33,802 nt of DNA from Betaproteobacteria bacterium (GCA_024641925.1 JAHECB010000014.1:1-33802), one strand, 5' to 3'; shown: positions 7,889 to 16,114, counted from the stretch's first letter. Notes: a model not told the origin generated them from the sequence alone. Program-made: numbers and translations.

Positions 7889-9084
7889 GTGTGCCGCGTG
7901 GCAGGCGGTGGCGCGCACAGATGCTGGCGCGTTGCGTGGGGTCAGCCTTGGCCGCGCTGTCAATGCTCGCACCTGTGGCGCACGCGCAGGGCGAGGCCGC
8001 CGAGGGCCTGCTGCGCTTCAGTGCACAGGAACGCGCCCGCATCGCCACACATGGCCCATGGCCACCAGCGCCTGCGGCAGACGCCGGCAACCGCGTTCAG
8101 GGCGATGCCGCGGCGGCAGCGCTGGGGAAGCGGTTGTTTTTCGACAAGCGTCTGTCGGCCAGCGGCCAACTGGCTTGCGCCAGTTGCCACGACCCCGGGC
8201 GCGGCTTCCAAGACGGCCTGCGCTTCTCGCGTCATGGCCGCAACACGCCCAGCCTGCTCAACACCGGACATCAACGCTGGTTTGGCTGGGACGGTGCCAA
8301 GGATTCGCTGTGGGCAGCCGCCTTGCTGCCGTTGACCGCGCCTGACGAAATCGGCGCGACGCCCACGTCGGCGCTGACGTTGCTGCAGCAAGCACCGGAT
8401 CTGCGAGTGCCTTACGAAGTGTTGTTTGGTGCGCCTGTTGCCGACACCACGCTGATGGTCAACCTGGCCAAGGCGCTGGCGGCCTACCAGGCCACCTTGG
8501 TGTCACGCCGTACCCCGTTTGACGATTTTCGCGATGCGCTGCTGAAGGGTGACAGCCTGGCCGCGCAGCGTTTCCCGCCGGCGGCCCAGCGTGGGCTGAA
8601 GATCTTCATCGGCGAGGGCCGGTGCTTTTTCTGTCACACCGGTCCGACCTTCAGCAACGGCGAGTTCGCCGACATCGGGCGGCCGTTTTTCACGCCGGTG
8701 GGTGCGGACCCGGGCCGCTGGGGCGGGCTTCAAGCCTTGCTGGCCAGTCCTTTCAATCGCTTGGGCAGTCATTCAGACGCCCGGCCGCAGCATGCCAGCG
8801 CCGTGGCCACGCGTCATGTGCAGCCCGAGCCCCGCAATTTTGGCGAATTCAAGGTGCCGGGTTTGCGTGGTGTGGCGGGCACGGCGCCGTACTTTCACGA
8901 TGGCAGTGCGGCCACGCTTGAAGGTGTGGTGATGCACTACTCGACGCTGGACGAACGACGTTTGCACGCCGACGGCGCTCGCATCCTGCGTGCGCTGCAT
9001 CTGTCGGCGGCACAGGCTGCCGATCTGGCGGCGTTTTTGCGGTCGTTGACTGCATCGGACGGCCCCAACCTGCGCACACCTTGA
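7885..9084 (+). CDS. Diheme cytochrome c peroxidase / MauG-like enzyme
   Basis: A 399-aa exported protein (hydrophobic segment and cleavage near AHAQ, residues 32-35) with two c-type heme motifs, CASCH at residues 98-102 and CFFCH at 247-251. LGKRLFFDKRLSASGQLACASCH and VPGLRGVAGTAPYFHDGS are typical of the bacterial peroxidase/MauG superfamily. Members reduce peroxide or, like MauG and MbnH, oxidise residues of a partner protein. The sequence does not settle which, because I cannot assign the distal ligand of the high-potential heme. The gene is coupled to the upstream YtkA-like gene by an ATGA overlap and ends 46 bp from a convergent gene. Confidence 0.92.
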   Translation: MSVPRGRRWRAQMLARCVGSALAALSMLAPVAHAQGEAAEGLLRFSAQERARIATHGPWPPAPAADAGNRVQGDAAAAALGKRLFFDKRLSASGQLACASCHDPGRGFQDGLRFSRHGRNTPSLLNTGHQRWFGWDGAKDSLWAAALLPLTAPDEIGATPTSALTLLQQAPDLRVPYEVLFGAPVADTTLMVNLAKALAAYQATLVSRRTPFDDFRDALLKGDSLAAQRFPPAAQRGLKIFIGEGRCFFCHTGPTFSNGEFADIGRPFFTPVGADPGRWGGLQALLASPFNRLGSHSDARPQHASAVATRHVQPEPRNFGEFKVPGLRGVAGTAPYFHDGSAATLEGVVMHYSTLDERRLHADGARILRALHLSAAQAADLAAFLRSLTASDGPNLRTP

Positions 9085-9130
9085 TGACCGATCGACGTGC
9101 CACCATCGGCCGGTTCACATTGTCTGCGGG

Positions 9131-9844
9131 TCAGGCTTCGAAGCCGCCTTTTTCCCGAAGAGACAACGACCCCGGGCCGCCCATCAGTTCCAGAAAGCGC
9201 CGTGCCAACGCGGGCTGTGCTGCTCGCGCTGAAACGGCAGCGCTGTAGACCGTGTTCAGGCCGTGTGGCTCGGGCAAGGCGCCCACCAGGTCTACACCCG
9301 GTGTGTAGTTGATCTCGGTCACTTGCGTGCTGCCGATGGCGTTTGCCGAGGTGCTGGCGGCCAGTTCACGCATCGACGTGGCGCCGTTGGGGAAGTTCTT
9401 GAACCGCGGCTGCAGTTCATCGTGCACGCCCAGCGCGCGCAGCACATTGGCAAAGTGGATGCCGGCCGTGGCGCGTTGCGGATCGGGGAAGTAGATGCTG
9501 TCGGCGGCCCGCAATGCGGCCTTCAAGGCCTGCGGTGTGCTGACGTCGGGGCGAGGCTGACCGCTGCGAACGGCCACCCCGGTGGCCACACGGCCCAGCG
9601 GCACCCGGGTGTTCCCCACCAGCAGTCCGTCGGCCGCCAGCGCGCTGACCATGGCGTCGGTGACCACCATCACGTCGCAGGCCTCGCCGGCCAGCAGGGC
9701 TTCTTTCAGGCCGCCCACGGCGCCAAAGCGGCCTTGTGTGGCCGCGCCGGCCACGGCCAGCCATTCGTCGGCCAGGGCGCGCACCAGGCCTTGTGCGGCA
9801 CCGGCGCACAGCAGGTTCAGGGGTTGGGGTGTGGTGTTGTTCAT
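9131..9844 (-). CDS. ModA-like substrate-binding-domain protein without signal peptide
   Basis: A 237-aa protein of the molybdate/tungstate-type periplasmic binding fold (LLCAGAAQGLVRALADEW, GLKEALLAGEACDVMVVTD, IYFPDPQRATAGIHFANVL). Binding proteins of this type are normally exported, but this one starts MNNTTPQPLNLLCAG directly at the first beta strand and has no signal peptide. The start overlaps the stop of the molybdopterin subunit by 4 bp (9841-9844), which fixes it. Context suggests a cytoplasmic role linked to the molybdenum hydroxylase, for example ligand or oxyanion binding; this is inference. No permease or ATPase is nearby. Confidence 0.8.
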   Translation of the reverse strand: MNNTTPQPLNLLCAGAAQGLVRALADEWLAVAGAATQGRFGAVGGLKEALLAGEACDVMVVTDAMVSALAADGLLVGNTRVPLGRVATGVAVRSGQPRPDVSTPQALKAALRAADSIYFPDPQRATAGIHFANVLRALGVHDELQPRFKNFPNGATSMRELAASTSANAIGSTQVTEINYTPGVDLVGALPEPHGLNTVYSAAVSARAAQPALARRFLELMGGPGSLSLREKGGFEA

Positions 9845-11769
9845 GTGGCTTGGTCCATGGCAGCGACGATGCGCTCGGGGGTCAGGGGCAGTTCACGCAC
9901 GCGCACGCCCAAGGCGTCAAACAAGGCGTTGGCAATGGCGGCGGCGGTGGGGCCGAGTGCAGCTTCACCCGCACCCAGCGAGGGTTCTTCGGACGGCATC
10001 ACGGTGACCGTTACCGCAGGCACTTCGGTGAAGGTCAGTATGGGGTAGTCGGCCCAGCCGGCATGAGCGGGTGCGGCCGATTCTTTCAGCGCCCAGCTGG
10101 TGGCCTGGATGGCGCCGCCTTCGATCTGGTTGACGACGCCTTCAGGGTTGACCGGCAGGCCCACGTCCACGGCGATGTGCAGGCTCAGCACCTGCAAGGT
10201 GGCGCCGACCCGCACCTGAGCCACCACCGCGCACCAGGCGCCGTTGTTCTTGTAGCGGGCAAAACCCAGGCCGTAGCCCAGGCCCTCGTCGCGCGGGTCC
10301 GATTTTTCGCGATCGGACCAGCCGGCGCTGCGCGTTACCGCGGCCAGCACGGCCAGTGCACGCGGGTCGTGTTGCAGATGGTGTTGCCGCAGCGCCAACG
10401 GGCAGTGACCGGTTTGGCTGGCGATCTCGTCCATGAAGCTTTCGGCCGCAAACACATTGGCAAAGGCGCCCAAAGCTCGCAAGGCCGAACTGCGCCGGCG
10501 TGTGGCCACACTGTGGCAGCGCACCTGTACGGCATCAAACTGGTAGTCGGGTACGGCGTTGCGCTCTGCGCCGCCGCCCTGAGCCAGCGGCACGTCGATG
10601 GAGACGGGCATTTCATGCGCGGGCTCCACCTGCCAGGCACCCAGCAGGGCCGGGCTGGGGCTGCGACCCGGTCGACGGCTGTGGCCGGGGCTCCAGACGT
10701 CGTGTTGCCAGCTGGTGATGTGGCCTTCGGTGTCCAAGCTTGCCTGCAACTGCACATGCATGGCGGGGCCCTGGGGCGACTGCGTCAATTCATCGGCACG
10801 GCTCCACATCACCCGCAACGCACGCCCGGGCACTTCGTGGGCCAGCCAGGCAGTGTCAAAGGCCACATCGTCCGCGCCGTTGTGACCGTAGCAGCCGGCG
10901 CCCGGCACGTGATGCACATGCACGGCGGTGAGGTCCAGGGCAAACGCCAGCGCCAGGTCTCGCCGCAGGTTGAAGATGCCCTGGCTGTGGCACCAGACCC
11001 GCAGGTCGGTGCCGGATTCATCCCATTGCGCCAGCGCACAGGACGGTGCAATGGAGGCGTGTGCAATCCAGGGCTTGCTGTACGCCGCCTGCAGGGTCTT
11101 CGCCGGCTCAGGCATGGCTGTGCCCTCAGGCGGCCTGCGCTGAAACACGTCGCGGGTGACTGCGGGCAATGCCAGCAGATCGGTGGCTTCTTCCGGTTGG
11201 GCGGTGATGCTCGGGTCTGCCTCCACCCAAGTTGTCGCTGACGCCAACAATGCCGTTGCCGCATCGGCCTGCGCCGATGTTGCCGCCACCACGCCCAACA
11301 GCGAGCCGCTGCGCACAACGGCGACGACGCCTTCAGCGGCGCGTGCTTGCGTGTCATCGCAAGCCTGCAGAACGTCGCCCAGGTGCGGCGGGTGCAGCAC
11401 ACGGCCGTGCAGCAGGTCGGGCATCTCCAGGTCGTGAATGAACGACGCCTCGCCGGCCAGCTTGGCGGACAGGTCGCGTGCCGTCACTGACTGGCCTACT
11501 GCACGGCGTTGAGCAGGTGCCGCCCGCAGTGCCGAGCAGGCGTCGCGCAAGGCGGCGCCGGCCTGCTGCAGCGACAGGCTGCCCGAGGTCACGCCCTGGT
11601 CCGGGCTGGTGTCGGTGTCCACCGGCAGCATGTCGACCTGGGCCAGGGGCACACCCAAGGCATCGGCCACGATCTGCGCCAGCGCGGTGTGCAGACCCTG
11701 GCCCAGTTCAACCTTGCCCGTGCGCACCTGCACGCGGCCGTCGGCCAACAGCTCGACCTGCGGTTTCAT
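9841..11769 (-). CDS. Molybdopterin-binding large subunit, xanthine dehydrogenase family (IorB/NicB-like)
   Basis: Catalytic subunit of a molybdenum hydroxylase, 642 aa. It begins with the molybdopterin-binding stretch VQVRTGKVELGQGLHTALAQ at about residues 12-31. A domain with LSAKLAGEASFIHDLEMPDLLHGRVLHPP (aldehyde oxidase a/b hammerhead-like) lies in the middle, and the C-terminus carries GAGEAALGP with the conserved glutamate expected next to the Mo centre. The ATG at 11769 overlaps the stop of the [2Fe-2S] subunit by 4 bp. No Tat signal is visible, unlike many IorB proteins, so a cytoplasmic enzyme is likely. Neither an FAD subunit nor a cytochrome subunit is adjacent, so the electron acceptor is unclear. 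It probably hydroxylates an aromatic or N-heterocyclic ring; the substrate is unknown. Confidence 0.88.
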   Translation of the reverse strand: MKPQVELLADGRVQVRTGKVELGQGLHTALAQIVADALGVPLAQVDMLPVDTDTSPDQGVTSGSLSLQQAGAALRDACSALRAAPAQRRAVGQSVTARDLSAKLAGEASFIHDLEMPDLLHGRVLHPPHLGDVLQACDDTQARAAEGVVAVVRSGSLLGVVAATSAQADAATALLASATTWVEADPSITAQPEEATDLLALPAVTRDVFQRRPPEGTAMPEPAKTLQAAYSKPWIAHASIAPSCALAQWDESGTDLRVWCHSQGIFNLRRDLALAFALDLTAVHVHHVPGAGCYGHNGADDVAFDTAWLAHEVPGRALRVMWSRADELTQSPQGPAMHVQLQASLDTEGHITSWQHDVWSPGHSRRPGRSPSPALLGAWQVEPAHEMPVSIDVPLAQGGGAERNAVPDYQFDAVQVRCHSVATRRRSSALRALGAFANVFAAESFMDEIASQTGHCPLALRQHHLQHDPRALAVLAAVTRSAGWSDREKSDPRDEGLGYGLGFARYKNNGAWCAVVAQVRVGATLQVLSLHIAVDVGLPVNPEGVVNQIEGGAIQATSWALKESAAPAHAGWADYPILTFTEVPAVTVTVMPSEEPSLGAGEAALGPTAAAIANALFDALGVRVRELPLTPERIVAAMDQAT

Positions 11770-12227
11770 GGGCTTGGTGCCGCTGCGGCTCGCAGCACCG
11801 CGCGCACGATGCGGTTGTGGGCGCCGCAGCGGCACAAGTGGCCATCCAGCGCCTGACGGACCTGGGTCGCTGTGGGTTGGGGCGTGGCTTGCAGCAAAGC
11901 CGCGGCACTGATCAACATGCCCGAACTGCAGTATCCACACTGCGCCGCGCCTTCAGCTTCAAAGGCCTGGCGCAGGCGGGCGGGCAGGCCTTCAACCGTC
12001 GTGACCTCGTGGCCCTGCGCCGCCCACAACGGGGTGTCGCAGGCTGCCACCGAGCGTCCGTCCAGCAGCACATGGCAGGCACCGCAGGCGTTGGCACCGC
12101 AGCCAAACCGCGTGCCCTTCAGGCCCAGGTCGTCACGCAGCACGTCCAGCAGCCGGGCCTGGGGCGACGCTTTCAGCGTCTGGGTTTGTCCATTGACCCG
12201 AAGCTGATGGATGACGGGTGCGCCCAC
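11766..12227 (-). CDS. [2Fe-2S] small subunit of molybdenum hydroxylase
   Basis: Electron-transfer subunit of 153 aa. The plant-type cluster is C43, C48, C51 and C63 (GCGANACGACHVLLDG), and the second cluster is C97, C100, C132 and C134 (QCGYCSSGM and LCRCGAH). It shuttles electrons from the Mo centre of the next gene product. I chose GTG at 12227 because it lies just after the stop of the upstream TctC gene (12250) and gives the usual N-terminus before the ferredoxin strand HQLRVNGQ; no ATG is available there and the ribosome binding site is weak. The frame is open further upstream within the TctC gene, so a longer form cannot be excluded. Confidence 0.88.
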   Translation of the reverse strand: MGAPVIHQLRVNGQTQTLKASPQARLLDVLRDDLGLKGTRFGCGANACGACHVLLDGRSVAACDTPLWAAQGHEVTTVEGLPARLRQAFEAEGAAQCGYCSSGMLISAAALLQATPQPTATQVRQALDGHLCRCGAHNRIVRAVLRAAAAPSP

Positions 12228-12249
12228 GGCAGATTGGCTGACCTGGCGC

Positions 12250-13227
12250 TCAGTCGACCTTGGCGCCCGAGGACTTGACCACGGCGGCCCATTTGGTGAT
12301 GTCGCTGTTGACGTAGCGGGTAAACTCATCCACGCCCATCGTCATCGGTGTGGTGCCCTGTGCGCCCCAGGCCTTGCGGGTTTCGGGATCGGACGTGATC
12401 TTGGCCACGGCGGCATTCAGCTTGCCGACGATGGCAGCCGGTGTGCCCTTGGGCGCCATCAAGCCCAGCCAGATGGTGGTTTCGTAGCCCGGCACGCCGG
12501 CCTCGGACAGGGTGGGCACGTCGGGCAGCAAGGCCACGCGGGTCTTGCCCGATGTGGCGATGGCCTTCACCTTGCCGGCCTTGATGTGCTCGATCATCGT
12601 CGGGATGGCGTCGAACATCATTTCAAGCTGGCCACCCAGCACGTCGGTCCGTGCGCCCGAACTGCCCTTGTACGGCACGTGCAGGATGTCGATGCCGGCC
12701 ATCGACTTGAAGAGTTCGCCGGCCATGTGGTACGGCGTGCCCGGGCCAGAAGAGGCGTAGGACATGCCGCCCGGTTTGGCCTTGGCCGCAGCAATCAGCT
12801 CGCTCAGGTTGTTGAATGGCGCGCCGGCCTTGGCCACCAGCACCAGGTCGGAATAGCTGATGGGCGCAACGGGCTCGAAGTCGCGCATCAGCACAAAGGG
12901 CTTTTTGCTGCGCAGGGACTCGTTGACCGTGTGCGTGTTGGACATCAACAGCAGCGTGTAGCCGTCAGGGGCCGACTTGGCCACCGCATCGGTGCCGATG
13001 ACCGAGCCCGCGCCGGGCTTGTTTTCAACGATGAAGTTCTGGCCCAGTGATTCCTGCAGTTTCTGCGCCACGTAGCGCCCGAACACGTCGGCCGAGCCGC
13101 CGGCCGCAAAAGGCACCACGATGCGCACCGGGTGGTTCGGGTAGTCCTGCGCCACGGCGGGCAGCGCCGCGGCCAGTGCAACGGCACAGAACAAACGGCG
13201 GCCAAGGCGTTTTTGGGTCAGGGTCAT
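12250..13227 (-). CDS. TctC/Bug-family periplasmic substrate-binding protein
   Basis: A 325-aa protein with a signal peptide (MTLTQKRLGRRLF..., cleavage near AVA-QDYP). The family hallmarks are YPNHPVRIVVPFAAGGSADV and YTLLLMSNTHTVNESL. Bug proteins bind carboxylates or small aromatic acids in the periplasm, sometimes for the TctAB transporter. No tctA or tctB is in the window, which is usual for the expanded Bug sets of Burkholderiales. The ATG at 13227 has GGAGA 6 bases upstream. It is the first gene of the operon with the molybdenum hydroxylase (22-bp gap), so its ligand may be the hydroxylase substrate. A good promoter lies at 13285-13313. Confidence 0.92.
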   Translation of the reverse strand: MTLTQKRLGRRLFCAVALAAALPAVAQDYPNHPVRIVVPFAAGGSADVFGRYVAQKLQESLGQNFIVENKPGAGSVIGTDAVAKSAPDGYTLLLMSNTHTVNESLRSKKPFVLMRDFEPVAPISYSDLVLVAKAGAPFNNLSELIAAAKAKPGGMSYASSGPGTPYHMAGELFKSMAGIDILHVPYKGSSGARTDVLGGQLEMMFDAIPTMIEHIKAGKVKAIATSGKTRVALLPDVPTLSEAGVPGYETTIWLGLMAPKGTPAAIVGKLNAAVAKITSDPETRKAWGAQGTTPMTMGVDEFTRYVNSDITKWAAVVKSSGAKVD

Positions 13228-13284
13228 TCGGGTCTCCGTTGCTTTATTGGGTCTGATTGGTTGCATTTGGCTCAATGCGGGTTG

Positions 13285-13313
13285 AATGTAACTTCAGGCG
13301 ACAGGGTCGTCAA
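13285..13313 (-). promoter_or_regulatory. Sigma-70-type promoter of the tctC / molybdenum hydroxylase operon
   Basis: Reading on the - strand, TTGACG (13313-13308) is followed by a 17-bp spacer and TACATT (13290-13285). The -10 box ends 57 bp before the tctC ATG. This is a 5/6 and 4/6 match to consensus at the optimal spacing. Confidence 0.5.
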
Positions 13314-13411
13314 TGTGGCGGACCCGAAGCGCAGCGATGGAACAAAAGGGTGCATTCAGGACCATGCAACCGGCATGCGGACAAGCACGGACCGCCGCCT
13401 TGCCGCCGGCT

Positions 13412-14083
13412 TCAATGCCCCAACATGTTGATCCGCACGTGGACCAGGTGCGCCAGGCACAGGGCGCGTGCGCGCTCGGCATCGCGTTGTTTCAACGCGT
13501 CCACCAAGGCGCGGTGTTCCTGCTGGTATTCCAGCCGGCGTTCGGGTGTGGCACTGCGGCGCTTGAGCATGCCCCATTCGGCCTGGGCCCGTGCGGCACT
13601 CATCAGCCGAAAGACGCTGCTGATGAAGCCGTTGTGCGCGGCTTCGGCAATGGCTTCGTGCAGCGCCGTGTCCCATTGTTCAAACTCTTCCAGCGTCTGG
13701 GCTCGTTCCGCGCGGTGGTTGCACTCGTCCATACGCGCAAAGTCTGCGGTCGTGGCGTTGCCGATGGCCATGTCGATCAACGACGGCTCCAGCGCCAGCC
13801 GTGCACTCATCAATTCCGCGGGGCTCACGGCCTTGGCGTTGCTGGCTGGCCCCAGGTCAGCCAGGGCGTCTTGCACCTGGTCGGTGACGTAGGTGCCACT
13901 GCCCACGGTCTGTGTGATCAGGCGGCTGCGCTTCAGGTCGCCCAGAACGCGGCGTACGGTGCTGCGGCTCAGGCCGAACTCGGTGCTCAGCGCGCGCTCA
14001 GTGGGAATGCGGTGGCCGGCGCGCCAGGTGCGGGTGCGCAGTTTTTCAAGCAGGGTTTCCCGCAGGATGGCAGCAGCGTCCAT
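13412..14083 (-). CDS. GntR-family regulator, FadR subfamily (FCD domain)
   Basis: A 223-aa regulator. The winged helix is at about residues 1-68 (IPTERALSTEFGLSRSTVRRVLGDLKRSRLITQTVGSGTYV), followed by an all-helical FCD effector domain (SARLALEPSLIDMAI, WDTALHEAIAEAAHN, EYQQEHRALVDALKQRD, CLAHLVHVRINML). FCD regulators usually sense carboxylic acids and often bind a metal through Asp/His residues such as those in WDTALHEA and HLVHV. The gene diverges from the FAH-family hydrolase and precedes the molybdenum hydroxylase operon, so it probably controls one or both. Inverted repeats in the divergent region are candidate operators. Confidence 0.92.
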   Translation of the reverse strand: MDAAAILRETLLEKLRTRTWRAGHRIPTERALSTEFGLSRSTVRRVLGDLKRSRLITQTVGSGTYVTDQVQDALADLGPASNAKAVSPAELMSARLALEPSLIDMAIGNATTADFARMDECNHRAERAQTLEEFEQWDTALHEAIAEAAHNGFISSVFRLMSAARAQAEWGMLKRRSATPERRLEYQQEHRALVDALKQRDAERARALCLAHLVHVRINMLGH

Positions 14084-14143
14084 CGGGTTTCAATCCAGGC
14101 TGGTCAACATGGGCTCAAATGGTAGCATTTGGGCTGCCGCCTG

Positions 14144-14160
14144 AATCGACAATTTCGATT
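14144..14160. promoter_or_regulatory. Inverted repeat AATCGA-N5-TCGATT, candidate GntR operator
   Basis: Perfect 6-bp arms separated by 5 bp, in the region between the divergent GntR gene and the FAH-family hydrolase. A TTGTCG hexamer that could be a - strand -35 element overlaps it. The regulatory role is inferred. Confidence 0.4.
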
Positions 14161-14182
14161 GCTTTTCTGAAATTCATCATCT

Positions 14183-14200
14183 GAATCACCAGACTGATTC
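14183..14200. promoter_or_regulatory. Inverted repeat GAATCA-N6-TGATTC, candidate GntR operator
   Basis: Perfect 6-bp arms with a 6-bp spacer, ending just before the ribosome binding site (AAGGAGA at 14204-14210) of the hydrolase at 14216. A repressor bound here would block that transcript. It is related in sequence to the 14144-14160 repeat (AATC/GATT cores). Confidence 0.4.
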
Positions 14201-14215
14201 GTCAAGGAGACCCGC

Positions 14216-15103
14216 TTGCGACTTGCCACCATCATCCACGAAGGCCGCCGTCAGGCCGGCCGCCTGGCCGCCGACGGCCAGCACATCGAACTGTTCGACA
14301 TGCCGGGCGACCGGGGCCTGCTGCCGCTGATCGAGGCGGCCGCCAACGGCGCCGCGCTACCGGCCGTGGTGGCGCGCGTGCCTTTGACCCAGGCGAAGTT
14401 TGATGCCCCGCTGCCCGTGCCACGCCGCAACCTGTGGTGCGTGGGCCGCAACTACCACGCACACGCCAAGGAATTGGTGGACTCGGTGTTCAAGGACAAC
14501 GCCAAGACCGTGGACGCCTGGCCCATCGTCTTTACCAAGGCGCCGGAAACCGTGGTGGGGCCGGGTGCGCAGGTGATTCTGCCCACGGGCATCTCCACGC
14601 AGATCGACTACGAGGCCGAGATCACCATCGTCATTGGCCGTGGGGGCAAGAACATTTCACGTGCTGATGCACTGAAACATGTCTTCGGCTACACCATCAT
14701 CAACGACGTGACGGCGCGCGACGTGCAGATGCGCCACGCGCAATGGGACCTGGGCAAAAGCTTCGACACCTTCTGCCCCATGGGCCCCTGGGTGGTGACG
14801 GCCGACGAACTGGACGGCACCGACACGCGGGTGCGCTGCTGGGTCACGCCCGCAGGCGGCATTGCCGAACTGCGTCAGGACGCACGCACCACCGACCTGA
14901 TCTTCGACATCCCCACGCTCATCGAGACCTGCTCACGCGGCATCACGCTGCTGCCGGGTGACCTGATTGCCACCGGTTCACCCGCCGGTGTCGGTATGGG
15001 CATGAAACCACCACGGTGGCTGGGCCATGGCGACACGGTGCGCATCGAGGTCGACGGCCTGGGTGTGCTTGAAAACACGTTTGTACAGGAGGCCACCGCA
15101 TGA
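14216..15103 (+). CDS. Fumarylacetoacetate hydrolase family protein
   Basis: A 295-aa FAH-fold enzyme. The start is TTG at 14216, chosen because AAGGAGA ends 5 bases before it and no ATG or GTG fits. The metal ligands are probably E133 and E135 (QIDYEAEITIVIG) and D164 (IINDVTARDVQ), with K181 in the active site. Family members hydrolyse or decarboxylate beta-diketo acids or isomerise ring-cleavage products such as fumarylpyruvate or 2-hydroxyhepta-2,4-dienedioate. It is distinct from fahA at 5256. It overlaps the downstream TctC gene by 4 bp, so a carboxylic acid taken up there may feed this enzyme. The exact substrate is unknown. Confidence 0.9.
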   Translation: MRLATIIHEGRRQAGRLAADGQHIELFDMPGDRGLLPLIEAAANGAALPAVVARVPLTQAKFDAPLPVPRRNLWCVGRNYHAHAKELVDSVFKDNAKTVDAWPIVFTKAPETVVGPGAQVILPTGISTQIDYEAEITIVIGRGGKNISRADALKHVFGYTIINDVTARDVQMRHAQWDLGKSFDTFCPMGPWVVTADELDGTDTRVRCWVTPAGGIAELRQDARTTDLIFDIPTLIETCSRGITLLPGDLIATGSPAGVGMGMKPPRWLGHGDTVRIEVDGLGVLENTFVQEATA

Positions 15104-16074
15104 ACAGAACCTTCAAACTGATCGCAGCCACCGCGCTGTGCCTGACCGCCGCTGGCGCTGCCTGGGCCCAGTCCGACTGGCCCAGCAAACCCATCACCCT
15201 GATCGTGCCGTTCCCGCCCGGCGGCGTGGCCGATACCGTGGGCCGTCCCGTGGCCGAGGCCCTGGGGCGTGCACTGAAGCAGACCGTGGTGGTGGAAAAC
15301 AAGTCGGGCGCCGGTGGCGCTTTGGGCATCGGCACCGCGGCGCGTGCAGCGGCCGACGGCTACACCGTGTTGCTGAGCCTGAGCTCCATCTCCATCCTGC
15401 CGCAGGCCGACGCCATCCTGAACCGCAAGCCGCAGTTCACCATCGACCAGTTCACGCCCATTGCGCGCTTCACCGCAGACCCCACCGTGCTGGTGGTGCG
15501 GGCTGATGCGCCCTGGAAAACACTGAAGGAATTCCTGGCCGACCTGAAGGCCCACCCCGGCAAGTACAACTTCGGCAGCTCGGGCAACTACGGCACCATG
15601 CATGTGCCCATGGAAATGCTCAAGGCCAGCGCCGGTGTGCGCATGACGCACATTCCCTACACCGGAGCAGGCCCCGCCATTGTCGCCTTGCTGGCAGGGC
15701 AGGTTGACGCGATTGCCAGCGGGCCCAGTTCGATTGCGCAGCACGTCAAGGGTGGACGCATGCGGGCTCTGGCCCACTGGGGTGACAAACCCGTGCAATC
15801 GTTGCCCGATGTACCGGGCCTGAAGCAATTGGGCTATCCGGTGGGCTTTGCGCAATGGTCAGCCCTGTTTGTGCCGGCTGGCACACCCGATGCCGTGGTG
15901 CAGAAACTGCGCGAGGCCGCCGCCACTGTGGCCAAGGACCCTGCCGTCATCGCCACCATCAACCGTGCCGGCAGCCCCATCGAGTACATGGATGCGCCCG
16001 AGTTCAAGGCGTATTGGGACGCCGACGCCAAGGTCATGGTGGACGCCGTACGCCGTATCGGCAAGGTCGAATAG
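15100..16074 (+). CDS. TctC/Bug-family periplasmic substrate-binding protein (second copy)
   Basis: A 324-aa protein with a signal peptide cleaved near AWA-QSDW. Hallmarks are WPSKPITLIVPFPPGGVADTVG and YTVLLSLSSISILP; MTHIPYTGAGPAIVALLAGQVDAI matches the ligand-binding region. The ATG overlaps the stop of the FAH-family gene (15100-15103). It is divergent in sequence from the copy at 12250, so this is not a recent duplication. No membrane components are nearby. A GC-rich hairpin follows the stop. Confidence 0.92.
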   Translation: MNRTFKLIAATALCLTAAGAAWAQSDWPSKPITLIVPFPPGGVADTVGRPVAEALGRALKQTVVVENKSGAGGALGIGTAARAAADGYTVLLSLSSISILPQADAILNRKPQFTIDQFTPIARFTADPTVLVVRADAPWKTLKEFLADLKAHPGKYNFGSSGNYGTMHVPMEMLKASAGVRMTHIPYTGAGPAIVALLAGQVDAIASGPSSIAQHVKGGRMRALAHWGDKPVQSLPDVPGLKQLGYPVGFAQWSALFVPAGTPDAVVQKLREAAATVAKDPAVIATINRAGSPIEYMDAPEFKAYWDADAKVMVDAVRRIGKVE

Positions 16075-16091
16075 CGCGGAATCGGTGTTGA

Positions 16092-16114
16092 GCCGGCCCC
16101 GTAACGGGGCCGGC
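16092..16114 (+). terminator. GC-rich hairpin after the second tctC gene
   Basis: A perfect 10-bp stem (GCCGGCCCCG / CGGGGCCGGC) closes on a 3-base TAA loop, 17 bp after the stop codon. There is no T run, so it may act as a weak terminator or as an RNA-stabilising hairpin. Confidence 0.5.

Noticed and set aside
9736-11241. Long + strand frame opposite the molybdopterin subunit.
   Set aside because: It is the antisense shadow of a recognisable gene in GC-rich DNA, with no family resemblance and a His/Gly/Gln-rich composition typical of shadows.
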